Origin: an uncultured Prevotellaceae bacterium
GTDB taxonomy: Bacteria > Bacteroidota > Bacteroidia > Bacteroidales > Bacteroidaceae
Length of the DNA stretch: 64,000 bases
Reading direction: 5' to 3'
NCBI GenBank assembly: GCA_947166345.1
Contig: CAMVDU010000006.1
Coordinates: 1-64,000, forward strand
Shown: positions 51,612-60,386 of the stretch, piece by piece
Layout: each line of letters starts with the position of its first letter
Position numbering within the stretch: position 1 is the first letter of the stretch
Made by a program: the position numbers and the translations under genes
The notes under the pieces: generated by a model
The model's database searches: none
What the model was told of the DNA's origin: nothing
Seen by the model: the letters and a program-made list of their open reading frames with translations, nothing else

Positions 51612-51619
51612 CAAATGTA
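51612..51619 (-). promoter_or_regulatory. -7 promoter element of the 142-aa gene
   Basis: TACATTTG on the minus strand, 22 bases from the ATG. Confidence 0.65.
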
Positions 51620-51695
51620 CCAAATCTAAATCAATTAATTCTACTAAAACGAGAAAAAACTCATATAATAATGGTATATTTAGGAAAATTTTAAT

Positions 51696-51703
51696 TATCT
51701 TTG
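51696..51703 (+). promoter_or_regulatory. -7 promoter element of the glycogen operon
   Basis: TATCTTTG, 23 bases before the ATG at 51726. Confidence 0.7.
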
Positions 51704-51725
51704 CAGCCGTTTATAAACAATTGCA

Positions 51726-53492
51726 ATGAGTAAAAAGCCATTAAAGCCCGATTATGTCTTTGAATCGAGTTGGGAAGTATGCAACAAGGTTGGTGGTATC
51801 TATACCGTACTTTCCACACGGGCAAAGACATTGCAAGAAGCGCTTCAGGATAGAGTCATCTTCATTGGTCCTGACTTTTGGAAGAAAGAGAAGGTGGTTG
51901 ACGGCGCGACCACATTGACAGAAGAGAGTCCCTATTTCCGCGAAGAGAAAGCGCTCTTCGCCGAATGGCAGTGGGAAGCCAAGGAACAGGGTATCAACGT
52001 CAGAGTGGGCCGTTGGACCGTACCTGGTGAGCCTATCGCCATCCTGGTTGACTTCACCCCCTATTTTGAGAAAAAAAACGAGATATACACCTGGCTCTGG
52101 GAAAAATACGAAGTGGATTCCCTGCATGCCTATGGTGACTATGACGAGGCCTCAATGTTCTCGTATGCCGCAGCTCTGGTCGTAGAGAGCTTCTACAACT
52201 GGATTACCTCCCCACGAGTTCCTGCTGACATTCCTCAGATCTCGAATCTCAAATCTCAAACCTCAAACCTCAAGGTCGTTTATCACGCCAACGAGTGGAT
52301 GTGTGGCCTGAGTGCCCTCTACATCAATGATAAACTGCCTCAGATAGCCACCATCTTCACAACCCATGCCACCAGCATAGGCCGTTCCATTGCCGGCAAC
52401 CAGAAGCCGCTCTACGACTACCTGTTTGCCTATAACGGTGACCAGATGGCAGGCGAGCTGAACATGCAGTCGAAGCACTCGATAGAGAAGCAGACAGCCC
52501 ACCACGTGGACTGCTTTACAACAGTTAGCGACATAACGGCTCATGAGTGTCTGGAACTGCTCGACAAACCTGTCGATGTGGTGCTGCCCAACGGTTTTGA
52601 TAACAGTTTTGTCCCCAAGGCAGCAACCTTCAATAAGAAGCGCAAGGCAGCCCGTCAGCGCATGCTTCAGGTGGCTAACGCCCTGCTCGGCGAAGATCTT
52701 GGCGACGACACGCTGATTGTTTCTACCAGCGGACGCTATGAGTTCCGCAACAAGGGTATTGACGTGTTTGTGGAAGCCATGAACCGTCTGCTTCGCGACC
52801 GTGAGCTGAACAAGAAGGTGCTGGCATTCATCGTGGTGCCTGGCTGGGTGGGCGAACCCCGCAAGGACTTACAGGAAAGGCTTAATAGCAATCAGCCAAC
52901 AGCCAACAGTCCTCTGGAAGTGCCCCAAGTCACCCACTGGCTTCACAACATGGGCCACGACAACGTGCTCAACATGATGAAGTTCTACGATATGCACAAC
53001 CGTCACGAGGACAAGGTGAAGGTCATCTTCCTGCCCTGCTACCTCGACGGCAACGACGGCATCTTGAACCTCACCTACTATGACGTGGTGCTGGGCAACG
53101 ACCTGTGCATCTATCCCTCCTACTACGAGCCCTGGGGCTATACCCCACTGGAGGCCGTAGCCTTCAAGGTGCCCTGCATCACCACAGACTTGGCAGGTTT
53201 CGGACTCTGGGCCAACCAGGAGTTTGGTCATCAGGGTGAGATCAGCGATGGCGTGAAGGTAATCCATCGCACGGACTACAACTACTCTGAGGTGGCCGAC
53301 ATCATCAAGGACACCGTAGCCGACTACTCAAACCTCTCGCAGCAGCAGGTCGATGCCTGCCGCAAGAATGCTGAGGCATTGTCGAAGAAAGCTCTCTGGA
53401 AGGAGTTCATCAAGTACTACTGGGAGGCCTACGACATTGCCCTGCAACGTGCTGAAGAACGAATGGCAAAGAAACAATTGCCAAATAAATAG
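51726..53492 (+). CDS. Glycogen synthase, GT3 (eukaryotic GYS-like) type
   Basis: A 588-residue glycosyltransferase. GT3 landmarks: ESSWEVCNKVGGIYTVLSTR at the N terminus, VVYHANEWMCG, TTHATSIGRSIAG and PSYYEPWGYTPLEAVAF (catalytic Glu region). It elongates glycogen from UDP- or ADP-glucose. Two low-complexity inserts are repeat-encoded: residues about 172-183 (ISNLKSQTSNLK) and about 387-396 (NSNQPTANS). In operon with the alpha-glucan phosphorylase gene 33 bases downstream, a synthesis-breakdown pair common in Bacteroidetes. Confidence 0.93.
   Translation: MSKKPLKPDYVFESSWEVCNKVGGIYTVLSTRAKTLQEALQDRVIFIGPDFWKKEKVVDGATTLTEESPYFREEKALFAEWQWEAKEQGINVRVGRWTVPGEPIAILVDFTPYFEKKNEIYTWLWEKYEVDSLHAYGDYDEASMFSYAAALVVESFYNWITSPRVPADIPQISNLKSQTSNLKVVYHANEWMCGLSALYINDKLPQIATIFTTHATSIGRSIAGNQKPLYDYLFAYNGDQMAGELNMQSKHSIEKQTAHHVDCFTTVSDITAHECLELLDKPVDVVLPNGFDNSFVPKAATFNKKRKAARQRMLQVANALLGEDLGDDTLIVSTSGRYEFRNKGIDVFVEAMNRLLRDRELNKKVLAFIVVPGWVGEPRKDLQERLNSNQPTANSPLEVPQVTHWLHNMGHDNVLNMMKFYDMHNRHEDKVKVIFLPCYLDGNDGILNLTYYDVVLGNDLCIYPSYYEPWGYTPLEAVAFKVPCITTDLAGFGLWANQEFGHQGEISDGVKVIHRTDYNYSEVADIIKDTVADYSNLSQQQVDACRKNAEALSKKALWKEFIKYYWEAYDIALQRAEERMAKKQLPNK
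52238..52276 (+). repeat. In-frame word repeat 1 in glycogen synthase
   Basis: AATCTCAAATCTCAAACC and onward; shares an exact 23-bp reverse complement with the intergenic tract at 48940-48980. Confidence 0.88.
52884..52912 (+). repeat. In-frame word repeat 2 in glycogen synthase
   Basis: AATCAGCCAACAGCCAACAG; the same CAGCCAACAG word as in rsgA on its coding strand. Confidence 0.78.
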
Positions 53493-53525
53493 CAAATTAT
53501 AAATTGTCAAATAGTAAATTCAATT
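53490..53525. repeat. Word repeat at the glycogen synthase/glgP junction
   Basis: TAGCAAATTATAAATTGTCA and AAATAGTAAATTC; begins with the TAG stop. Confidence 0.65.
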
Positions 53526-56102
53526 ATGAAGATCAAAGCTGACTACGTCAACGCTCCTCAATGGAAGGAGCTGACAGTGAAATCGAGCCTTCCCGAAGAG
53601 TTGAAGTGTCTCGACGAGATTGCCCACAACCTGTGGTGGGTATGGAACTACGAAGCTCGCGACCTTTTCCGCGACCTTGATCCCGAACTGTATCACGATG
53701 TGAAGCACAACCCCGTGATGCTGCTGGAACGTCTCAGTCTGCCCCGTAAGGAGGAGATTGTGAAAGACAAGACCCTGATGAAGCGTATCAAAGCCGTGTA
53801 CCAGTTGTTCCGTGCCTATATGGACGTGGAGCCCGACAAGAAGCGTCCCTCTGTGGCTTACTTCTCAATGGAGTACGGCATGCACTCGGCCTTGAAGATC
53901 TACTCAGGCGGTCTCGGCATGCTGGCTGGTGACTACCTGAAGGAGGCCAGCGACTCTAACGTAGATATGTGTGCCATCGGTTTCCTCTATCGTTTCGGCT
54001 ACTTCACACAGAGCCTGTCGATGGACGGTCAGCAGATTGCCAACTACGAGGCTCAGAACTTCACCGACCTGCCCATCGAGCGTCAGTTGGACCAGAACGG
54101 TCAGCCGATGGTGGTCGAGGTTCCCTACATGAATTATAATGTACACGCATACGTGTGGCGCGTAAACGTGGGCCGCATCAAGCTCTATCTGCTCGATACC
54201 GACAACGAGATGAACTCTGAGTTCGACCGTCCCATCACCCACTCACTCTATGGTGGTGACTGGGAGAACCGTCTGAAGCAGGAGATCTTGCTGGGTATCG
54301 GTGGTATCCTGCTGTTGAAGCAGCTGGGCATCAAGAAGCAGATCTACCATTGCAACGAGGGTCATGCTGCCCTGTGCAACCTGCAGCGTCTGTGCGACTA
54401 TATCCAGGAGGAAGGTCTGTCGTTCAACCAGGCCATCGAGCTGGTTCGTGCCAGCGGTCTCTATACCGTTCACACCCCTGTGCCTGCTGGTCACGACTAC
54501 TTTGACGAGGGTCTCTTCGGCAAGTACATGGGTGGCTATCCCCAGAAGTTAGGCATCTCATGGGACGAGTTCATCGGCATGGGTCGCACCAACCCCGACG
54601 ACCACGGCGAGAAGTTCTGCATGTCAACCTTCGCTTGCAACACTTGTCAGGAGGTCAACGGTGTGTCGAAGCTCCACGGATGGGTCAGCCAGAAGATGTT
54701 CGCTCCCATTTGGAACGGTTACTACCCCGAAGAGAACCACGTGGGCTACGTCACCAACGGCGTACACTTCCCCACATGGGCTGCTACCGAGTGGCGTAAG
54801 GTCTATTCTAAGTATTTCGATGACAACTTCATGTTTGACCAGTCGAACCAGAAGATTTGGGAAGCTATCTATAATGTGCCCGAAGAGGAAATCTGGGCTA
54901 CACGTCAGGCATTGAAGAACAAGCTGTTCGACTACATCAAGACCCAGTTCCGTGAGACGTGGCTGAAGAATCAAGGTGATCCTTCGCGTGTGGTTAAACT
55001 CATTGAGCGTTTCAACCCCAACGCACTGGTCATCGGCTTCTGCCGTCGTTTCGCCACCTACAAGCGTGCTCACCTGCTGTTCACCGATCTGGAGCGTCTC
55101 GATCACATCGTCAACAACCCCGAGCGTCCTGTCATCTTCCTCTTCGCAGGTAAGGCTCACCCCGCTGACGGAGCAGGTCAGGGACTCATCAAGCGCATCT
55201 TCGAGATCTCGCAGATGCCACAGTTCCAGGGCAAGGTCATCTTCCTCGAGGACTACGACTTCCTGCTGGCTCGTCGCCTCGTGTCAGGTGTCGATATCTG
55301 GATGAACACCCCCACACGTCCTCTTGAGGCTTCAGGTACCTCTGGCGAGAAGGCCGAGATGAACGGTGTTGTCAACCTCTCCGTGAAAGACGGATGGTGG
55401 CTGGAGGGCTATCGCGAGGGTGCCGGATGGGCACTCACCGAGAAGCGCACCTACCAGAACCAGGGCTTCCAGGACCAGCTCGACGCAGCAACCATCTACT
55501 CGCTGCTTGAGAACGAGATTGTACCCCTCTACTACGATCGCGACAAGAAGGGAATCTCTAAGGGCTGGATCAAGGTCATCAAGAACTCTATCGCCCAGAT
55601 TGCGCCTCACTACACCATGAAGCGTCAGCTCGACGACTACTACAGCAAGTTCTACGAGAAGGAAGCCAAGCGCTTCAAGGAAGTCTCTAAGAACAACAAC
55701 CAGCTGGCCAAGGAGATTGCCGCCTGGAAGGAAGCTGTCGCAGAGCGCTGGGATTCCATCAACGTGGTGAAGGCCGAGTGGGACTATCCCGCAACTGGTA
55801 TCTTCACAGGTCAGAAGTACACCCTCCGCTATGTCATCAACGAGCAGGGTCTCGACGATGCCATCGGACTGGAGAAGGTCAACGTCTTCGTGAACAAGGA
55901 CGGCGAGGAGCGCATCTTCTCTATCGAGCCGCTGAAACTGGTGTCCAAGGATGGCAACAACTTCACTTTCGAGGCTGAGCTGTCACCCCGTCAGGCTGGT
56001 CAGTACAAGTCGGCAGTCCGCATGTATCCCAAGAACAAGAACCTGCCCCACCGTCAGGACTTCTGCTACGTGAAGTGGCTCGAACTGCCCCAGGCTTTCT
56101 AA
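53526..56102 (+). CDS. glgP: Alpha-glucan (glycogen) phosphorylase, GT35
   Basis: An 858-residue PLP enzyme releasing glucose 1-phosphate from glycogen. The N-terminal DUF3417-type region ([20 protein letters not shown]) marks the shorter, thermophile/actinobacterial-type alpha-glucan phosphorylases. Further landmarks: [42 protein letters not shown] and the phosphate/PLP-site region [14 protein letters not shown]. The typical PLP lysine should lie in that last block. A strong terminator follows, then the large 22-bp array. Confidence 0.94.
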   Translation: MKIKADYVNAPQWKELTVKSSLPEELKCLDEIAHNLWWVWNYEARDLFRDLDPELYHDVKHNPVMLLERLSLPRKEEIVKDKTLMKRIKAVYQLFRAYMDVEPDKKRPSVAYFSMEYGMHSALKIYSGGLGMLAGDYLKEASDSNVDMCAIGFLYRFGYFTQSLSMDGQQIANYEAQNFTDLPIERQLDQNGQPMVVEVPYMNYNVHAYVWRVNVGRIKLYLLDTDNEMNSEFDRPITHSLYGGDWENRLKQEILLGIGGILLLKQLGIKKQIYHCNEGHAALCNLQRLCDYIQEEGLSFNQAIELVRASGLYTVHTPVPAGHDYFDEGLFGKYMGGYPQKLGISWDEFIGMGRTNPDDHGEKFCMSTFACNTCQEVNGVSKLHGWVSQKMFAPIWNGYYPEENHVGYVTNGVHFPTWAATEWRKVYSKYFDDNFMFDQSNQKIWEAIYNVPEEEIWATRQALKNKLFDYIKTQFRETWLKNQGDPSRVVKLIERFNPNALVIGFCRRFATYKRAHLLFTDLERLDHIVNNPERPVIFLFAGKAHPADGAGQGLIKRIFEISQMPQFQGKVIFLEDYDFLLARRLVSGVDIWMNTPTRPLEASGTSGEKAEMNGVVNLSVKDGWWLEGYREGAGWALTEKRTYQNQGFQDQLDAATIYSLLENEIVPLYYDRDKKGISKGWIKVIKNSIAQIAPHYTMKRQLDDYYSKFYEKEAKRFKEVSKNNNQLAKEIAAWKEAVAERWDSINVVKAEWDYPATGIFTGQKYTLRYVINEQGLDDAIGLEKVNVFVNKDGEERIFSIEPLKLVSKDGNNFTFEAELSPRQAGQYKSAVRMYPKNKNLPHRQDFCYVKWLELPQAF

Positions 56103-56126
56103 GCCAACGGCTCAATCCCTATAAGC

Positions 56127-56160
56127 AATCGCTCAGAGAATCCCTCTGGGCGATTTTTTT
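56127..56160 (+). terminator. Terminator of the glycogen operon
   Basis: ATCGCTCAGAG and CTCTGGGCGAT pair (one wobble), followed by T7. Confidence 0.85.
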
Positions 56161-56183
56161 GTCTATTCTCCAATAATAGAGAG

Positions 56184-56469
56184 TGACCACCGATACGCTC
56201 CTTGATACGCCAGGTAAATCTCCTTGCTGACCACCGAGACGCTCCTTGTAAGGCAAGATGACGCTGATGACGAGGCAAAGTGACGCAGAAGGCACCCTTT
56301 TGACTTAAGTCGGAAGACCTTTTGACTTAAGTCGGAAGACCTTTTGACTTAAGTCAAGCGACTCTTTGACTTAAGTCAAACGGTGGGGAAGTGCGTCAGT
56401 TTGGGTTAAAGAGTGTGTCAGGTTGGATTGCGAAGTGTGTGTGCTCGCGTTGCGAAGGGTCTCTGCCAG
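56184..56469. repeat. 22-bp-period mosaic array, 13 units
   Basis: Fills most of the 450-base gene-free spacer between glgP and the outer-membrane gene. GACCACCGATACGCTCCTTG (56185) and GACCACCGAGACGCTCCTTG (56229) are 44 bp apart; TGACGC at 56259 and 56281; palindrome GACTTAAGTC at 56302, 56324, 56346 and 56368, exactly 22 bp apart; TGCGTCA, TGTGTCA and TGTGTGT at 56392, 56414 and 56436. No ORF crosses it. The central four units are nearly identical, the outer ones diverged. Confidence 0.88.
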
Positions 56470-56492
56470 TATAGGTAGAGGCGTCTGGAAAC

Positions 56493-56526
56493 AAAAAAGA
56501 GGTGTGCCATGATTGACACACCCCTT
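56493..56526 (-). terminator. Terminator of the outer-membrane protein gene
   Basis: On the minus strand GGGGTGTGTC and GGCACACCTC pair around ATCAT, followed by TTTTTT. Confidence 0.75.
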
Positions 56527-56555
56527 GTGTAAAACTGCTGTTTCTATTCCTTTGA

Positions 56556-57107
56556 TTAGAAATTGAAATAGAGACCGAAAGTGAGGTTAGAACCACTCAG
56601 GTTCAGACCGAAATTAGTGGTATTGTTGTCGTCACCATCGGGGTTGAACTCGTCGAAGCCAATGAAGCCCAGGTGAGACACGAAGCTGATATTGTCGGTG
56701 AGGCTCACAGCCAGACCGGGCTTGAAACCAATAGCCAGCTCAGTCCAGTCAGCCTTAGAAGCAGTAGTGAAGTCAACACCACCGTCAACGAAGAGGCTCA
56801 CTCTGCCGCTCTTCAGGAAAGTGTAACGAGCATAGGGAGCAAACTTGAAAGCGCTCTCGCTCATTTCTTCAACACCCTCCCACTTGTCGTTCACATAACC
56901 GATAACGGTACCAATGGCGAAGTCCTCGGTCAGGTTGTAACCAATCTCAGGGAGAATGGCGAAAGTGGTCTCGCTCTTGTCAGCATTAATAACAGCGTGT
57001 TCCTGGCTGCTCCAAGCGTTAACGCCGAGGCTACCACCAACATAAACCTGTGCGCTCATGCTCACTGCAACAAAGGCAGCTGCAAGGGTCATCATAATCT
57101 TTTTCAT
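56556..57107 (-). CDS. Small outer-membrane beta-barrel protein
   Basis: A 183-residue porin-like barrel: signal peptide 1-19 (MKKIMMTLAAAFVAVSMSA) and about eight amphipathic strands of the OMP_b-brl type (VYVGGSLGVNAWSS, ILPEIGYNLTEDFAIGTVIG, VSLFVDGGVDFTT, LTFGLYFNF). The terminal phenylalanine is the BAM assembly signal. Such proteins are abundant in Prevotella; no cargo is evident. Own promoter with a leader of about 65 bases, and a terminator. Confidence 0.87.
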   Translation of the reverse strand: MKKIMMTLAAAFVAVSMSAQVYVGGSLGVNAWSSQEHAVINADKSETTFAILPEIGYNLTEDFAIGTVIGYVNDKWEGVEEMSESAFKFAPYARYTFLKSGRVSLFVDGGVDFTTASKADWTELAIGFKPGLAVSLTDNISFVSHLGFIGFDEFNPDGDDNNTTNFGLNLSGSNLTFGLYFNF

Positions 57108-57177
57108 TTCTTTTTTCCTTTCTTAATTTGGTTAAACGTTTACCACCCCAAGGGATGGCGTTTCTATTAAGCGGGTG

Positions 57178-57185
57178 CAAAGGTA
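57178..57185 (-). promoter_or_regulatory. -7 promoter element of the outer-membrane protein gene
   Basis: TACCTTTG on the minus strand, about 70 bases from the ATG. Confidence 0.72.
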
Positions 57186-57247
57186 GGCTATTTCAAAGGA
57201 ATAAGCAAACACTTTTTATGCATTGTGTGCGTAAACAACGGCTTTTG

Positions 57248-57261
57248 TTGATTTAAATCAA
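57248..57261. promoter_or_regulatory. Perfect palindrome TTGATTTAAATCAA, possible operator
   Basis: A 14-bp perfect dyad in the divergent spacer, 43 bases upstream of the kdsA -7 element and about 63 bases from the other promoter. Regulator-site role is inference only. Confidence 0.4.
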
Positions 57262-57303
57262 AAGAAAAGGGCGGTTTAGGGGGATTATGTCGATTAAAAG
57301 TGT

Positions 57304-57311
57304 TACCTTTG
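57304..57311 (+). promoter_or_regulatory. -7 promoter element of kdsA
   Basis: TACCTTTG, ten bases before the ATG at 57322. Confidence 0.75.
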
Positions 57312-57321
57312 CAGTCTAATA

Positions 57322-58104
57322 ATGAATCATCATAAAAACGAAGAAATCATGCAGAAACCCGTCATCATAGCAGGCCCCTGCGTCATCGAGTCGGCAGAGC
57401 TACTCAATACGGTGGCAGCCGAGTTGGTGCGCATCAACAAGCAACTGGGCACCAACATCATCTTCAAGGCCTCGTTCGACAAGGCCAACCGCACCAGCAT
57501 TCACTCGTTCCGCGGTCCTGGACTGGAGAAAGGTTTGCAGATGCTGAGCGACGTGAAGACGAAGTACGGCCTGCGTATACTGACCGACATTCACGAAGCC
57601 TGGCAAGCTGAGCCCGCAGGCCAGGTGTGCGACGTGTTGCAGATACCCGCCTTTTTGTGCCGACAGACCGACCTGCTGGTGGCTGCCGCCCGTACTGGTC
57701 GCACGGTGAACATCAAGAAGGCGCAGTTCCTCTCTGGTCGCGACATGCGCTACCCTGTAGAGAAGGCACGCGAGGCAGGCGCCAAGGAGGTGTGGCTGAC
57801 AGAACGCGGCAACATGATGGGCTACGGCAACCTGGTGGTTGACTTCCGCAACATCAGCGACATGCTCGAGATTGTGCCAACGGTGGTGATGGACTGCACC
57901 CACAGCGTGCAGCGTCCTGATGCCAAGGACGGCAAGACAGGGGGCGACCGTCGCTTTGTGCCTTCAATGGCGCTGGCTGCCAAAGCCTTTGGCGCAACGG
58001 GCTATTTCTTCGAGGTACACCCCACCCCAGACCAGGGATTGAGCGATGCTGCCAACATGCTGGAACTGGACAAGCTGGAGGGGCTGATTAAGAAAATACT
58101 GTAA
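57322..58104 (+). CDS. kdsA: 3-deoxy-8-phosphooctulonate (KDO8P) synthase
   Basis: Condenses arabinose 5-phosphate and PEP to KDO 8-phosphate for lipopolysaccharide inner core. Motifs: VIIAGPCVIES, FKASFDKANRTS (PEP/A5P loop), LTDIHEAWQAEP, IPAFLCRQTDLL, KKAQFLSGRDM and TERGNMMGYGNLVVDFR. 260 residues from the first ATG; the ATG at 57349 (MQKPVII) is also possible. Followed by kdsD, which makes its substrate, across a CCGGAA repeat spacer. Confidence 0.95.
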   Translation: MNHHKNEEIMQKPVIIAGPCVIESAELLNTVAAELVRINKQLGTNIIFKASFDKANRTSIHSFRGPGLEKGLQMLSDVKTKYGLRILTDIHEAWQAEPAGQVCDVLQIPAFLCRQTDLLVAAARTGRTVNIKKAQFLSGRDMRYPVEKAREAGAKEVWLTERGNMMGYGNLVVDFRNISDMLEIVPTVVMDCTHSVQRPDAKDGKTGGDRRFVPSMALAAKAFGATGYFFEVHPTPDQGLSDAANMLELDKLEGLIKKIL

Positions 58105-58175
58105 GACCGGAATATCCGGAAAGACCGGAATATCCGGAAAATCCGGAGAGTCCGGAAGAATCATAAAATCCAAAA
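58105..58175. repeat. Word repeat GACCGGAATATCCGGAAA at the kdsA/kdsD junction
   Basis: Two copies of an 18-bp unit and further CCGGAA/TCCGGA words fill the spacer; the words are themselves palindromic (TCCGGA). Confidence 0.85.
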
Positions 58176-58176
58176 A

Positions 58177-59124
58177 ATGACCCTAAAAGACTACGGCATA
58201 CAAGCCATCAAAGACGAGGCACAGGCACTACTGAGCCTGGCCAATCAGATAGACGAACAGTTTGAAAAGGCTGTGGAGCTGATGTACGGCTGCAAGGGCA
58301 AGGTCATCGTGACAGGTGTGGGCAAGAGCGGACACATCGGCGCCAAGATTGCGGCCACCCTTTCATCGACAGGCACACCGGCGTTCTTCATCAACCCCCT
58401 CGATGTGTTTCACGGCGACATCGGCGTGATGTCCAAGGACGACGTGGTGCTGGCTATCAGCAACTCAGGACAGACCGACGAGCTGCTGCGCTTCATGCCA
58501 ATGGTACAGCACATGGGACTGCCCATCATCGGCATGACGGGCAACAAGCACTCGCAACTGGCGAAATATGCCACATGCCACATCTATGTAGGCGTAGAGC
58601 GCGAAGCCTGTCCGCTGAACCTGGCACCCACCAGCAGCACAACGGCACAGCTGGCTATGGGTGACGCACTGGCTATCGCCCTCATTGAGAAGCGTCATTT
58701 CCAACCGCAGGACTTTGCCTGTTTCCACCCAGGCGGCGAGCTGGGACGCAGACTGCTGACAACGGCTCAGGACGTGATGCGAACGGAAAACCTGCCCGTG
58801 ATGTCGCCCGACATCCATCTGGGCGAGGCCATCATCCTGGCAAGCAAAGGAAAGATGGGCATGGGCGTAGCGATGACTGGTGACCATATAGACGGCATCT
58901 TTACCGACGGAGACATCCGCCGTGCTATGGAACGCTGGCAGGCAGCCTTCTTCGACCACACCGTCAGTGACATTATGACCCGTCAGCCCAAGACGGTGTC
59001 GCCCGACACGAAGGTTACCGAAATACAGCGCATCATGCAGCATCACAACATTCACTCCATGATTGTGGTGAACGACAAGAACCAGCTGCTGGGCATCATT
59101 GACAGTAACTCATGTATGATATGA
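58177..59124 (+). CDS. kdsD: Arabinose-5-phosphate isomerase (KdsD/KpsF family)
   Basis: Isomerises ribulose 5-phosphate to arabinose 5-phosphate, the KdsA substrate. SIS domain about 35-175 (VIVTGVGKSGHIGAKIAATLSST, ISNSGQTDELLRFMP, PTSSTTAQLAMGDALAIAL) followed by two CBS domains (about 205-315, MRTENLPVMSPD, ITDSN-like end GIIDSNSCMI). 315 residues. Its stop overlaps the cls start by four bases (ATGA). Confidence 0.94.
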   Translation: MTLKDYGIQAIKDEAQALLSLANQIDEQFEKAVELMYGCKGKVIVTGVGKSGHIGAKIAATLSSTGTPAFFINPLDVFHGDIGVMSKDDVVLAISNSGQTDELLRFMPMVQHMGLPIIGMTGNKHSQLAKYATCHIYVGVEREACPLNLAPTSSTTAQLAMGDALAIALIEKRHFQPQDFACFHPGGELGRRLLTTAQDVMRTENLPVMSPDIHLGEAIILASKGKMGMGVAMTGDHIDGIFTDGDIRRAMERWQAAFFDHTVSDIMTRQPKTVSPDTKVTEIQRIMQHHNIHSMIVVNDKNQLLGIIDSNSCMI

Positions 59125-60386
59125 AAAGAAAGCTTTTAGCTATTGGCTGTTGGCTTCTGGCCTGGACAGCGGGGGCGCAGAGCATCACCTCCGACTCGCT
59201 CATCCGCATGCAACTGCAGGACTATGGACTGACATCATCAGCAGACAACAGCATCACGCTGCTGATGTCGGGACAGGAGAAGTTTGACGACATGTTTGCC
59301 GCCATCCGACAGGCACGCGAGAGTATCCATCTGGAATACTTCAACTTCCGCAACGACTCCATAGCCTTCCTGCTGTTCGACATCCTGAAGGAGAAACGCA
59401 AGGAGGGCGTAGAGGTGCGCGCGCTGTTTGATGCCTTTGGCAACGACAGTAACAACCAACCCCTGAGGAAGCACCATGTGACAGCCCTGCGTAACGACAG
59501 CATCGACATCTGGGAGTTCGACCCCATCCGTTTTCCCTGGGTGAACCACATCTGGCCCCGCGACCATCGTAAGATTGTGGTCATAGACGGACGCGTAGCC
59601 TATACGGGCGGCATGAATGTGGCTGACTATTATATAAAAGGTACGGAACAGGTGGGTGCTTGGCGCGATATGCATTGTCGCATAGAGGGAACGGCAGTCA
59701 ACGAGCTGCAAAGCATCTTTGCCCGCATCTGGTACAAGACCACTGGCGAAGTTCTCTATCAGGATAAATATTTTCAGGGAGGTCAGCCATCGGGGATGAA
59801 AGGTCTGAAGCCCGACACCAGCGCCACAGCAGGACACAAGCGCGTGTTCATCGTGAACCGCGAACCAAGAACCACTAACGACGTGATGCGCTATTTCTAT
59901 GTAAATGCCATTGACGATGCCCGTGACTCGATACGCATCATCAACCCCTATTTCACGCTGATACCATCGGTGAGCAAAGCCCTGAAACGTGCTATTAAAA
60001 GAGGTGTGAAGGTGGAACTGATGATCTCGTCGAAGAGCGACATTCCGCTGACACCCGACTGTGCCTTCTACCAGATGCACCGCATGATGAAGCACGGTGC
60101 CCGCGTGTGGCTATACAACGGAGGCTTCCACCACTCCAAGATCATGATGGTCGATGGACGCTTCTGTACTGTTGGCAGCACCAACCTGGATGCGCGCAGC
60201 ATGCGTTTCGACTACGAGGAGAATGCTGTCATCCTGGACAGGGAGACAACACGCGAACTGGACCAGATGTTTGACCGCGACAAACTGGAAAGCGTCTATC
60301 TGACGGAGGAGGAATGGGACCGTTTCCGCACAGGCTGGCAGAAGTTCCGCGGATGGTTTGCCCATCTGCTCACGCCATTCCTGTAA
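59121..60386 (+). CDS. cls: Phospholipase D family protein, cardiolipin synthase-like
   Basis: A 421-residue PLD-superfamily enzyme. Two HKD motifs: DHRKIVVIDGRVAYTGGMN and HHSKIMMVDGRFCTVGSTN. Cardiolipin synthases join two phosphatidylglycerols. Unlike E. coli ClsA it lacks two N-terminal membrane helices and instead starts with a signal peptide (LLAIGCWLLAWTAGAQ), so the catalytic part should be periplasmic. That signal peptide is encoded by a TTGGCTGTTGGCT word repeat. Start overlaps the kdsD stop; the 3' end overlaps the convergent TPR gene by 17 bp. Confidence 0.9.
   Translation: MKRKLLAIGCWLLAWTAGAQSITSDSLIRMQLQDYGLTSSADNSITLLMSGQEKFDDMFAAIRQARESIHLEYFNFRNDSIAFLLFDILKEKRKEGVEVRALFDAFGNDSNNQPLRKHHVTALRNDSIDIWEFDPIRFPWVNHIWPRDHRKIVVIDGRVAYTGGMNVADYYIKGTEQVGAWRDMHCRIEGTAVNELQSIFARIWYKTTGEVLYQDKYFQGGQPSGMKGLKPDTSATAGHKRVFIVNREPRTTNDVMRYFYVNAIDDARDSIRIINPYFTLIPSVSKALKRAIKRGVKVELMISSKSDIPLTPDCAFYQMHRMMKHGARVWLYNGGFHHSKIMMVDGRFCTVGSTNLDARSMRFDYEENAVILDRETTRELDQMFDRDKLESVYLTEEEWDRFRTGWQKFRGWFAHLLTPFL
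59133..59165 (+). repeat. In-frame word repeat encoding the cls signal peptide
   Basis: TTTTAGCTATTGGCTGTTGG and CTTCTGGCC; the same words as in rsgA (37729) and at 41885. Confidence 0.75.

Noticed and set aside
56184-56469. Possible CRISPR array
   Set aside because: There are no constant repeats separated by unique spacers of constant size; units are contiguous, diverged and 22 bp, and no cas genes are present.
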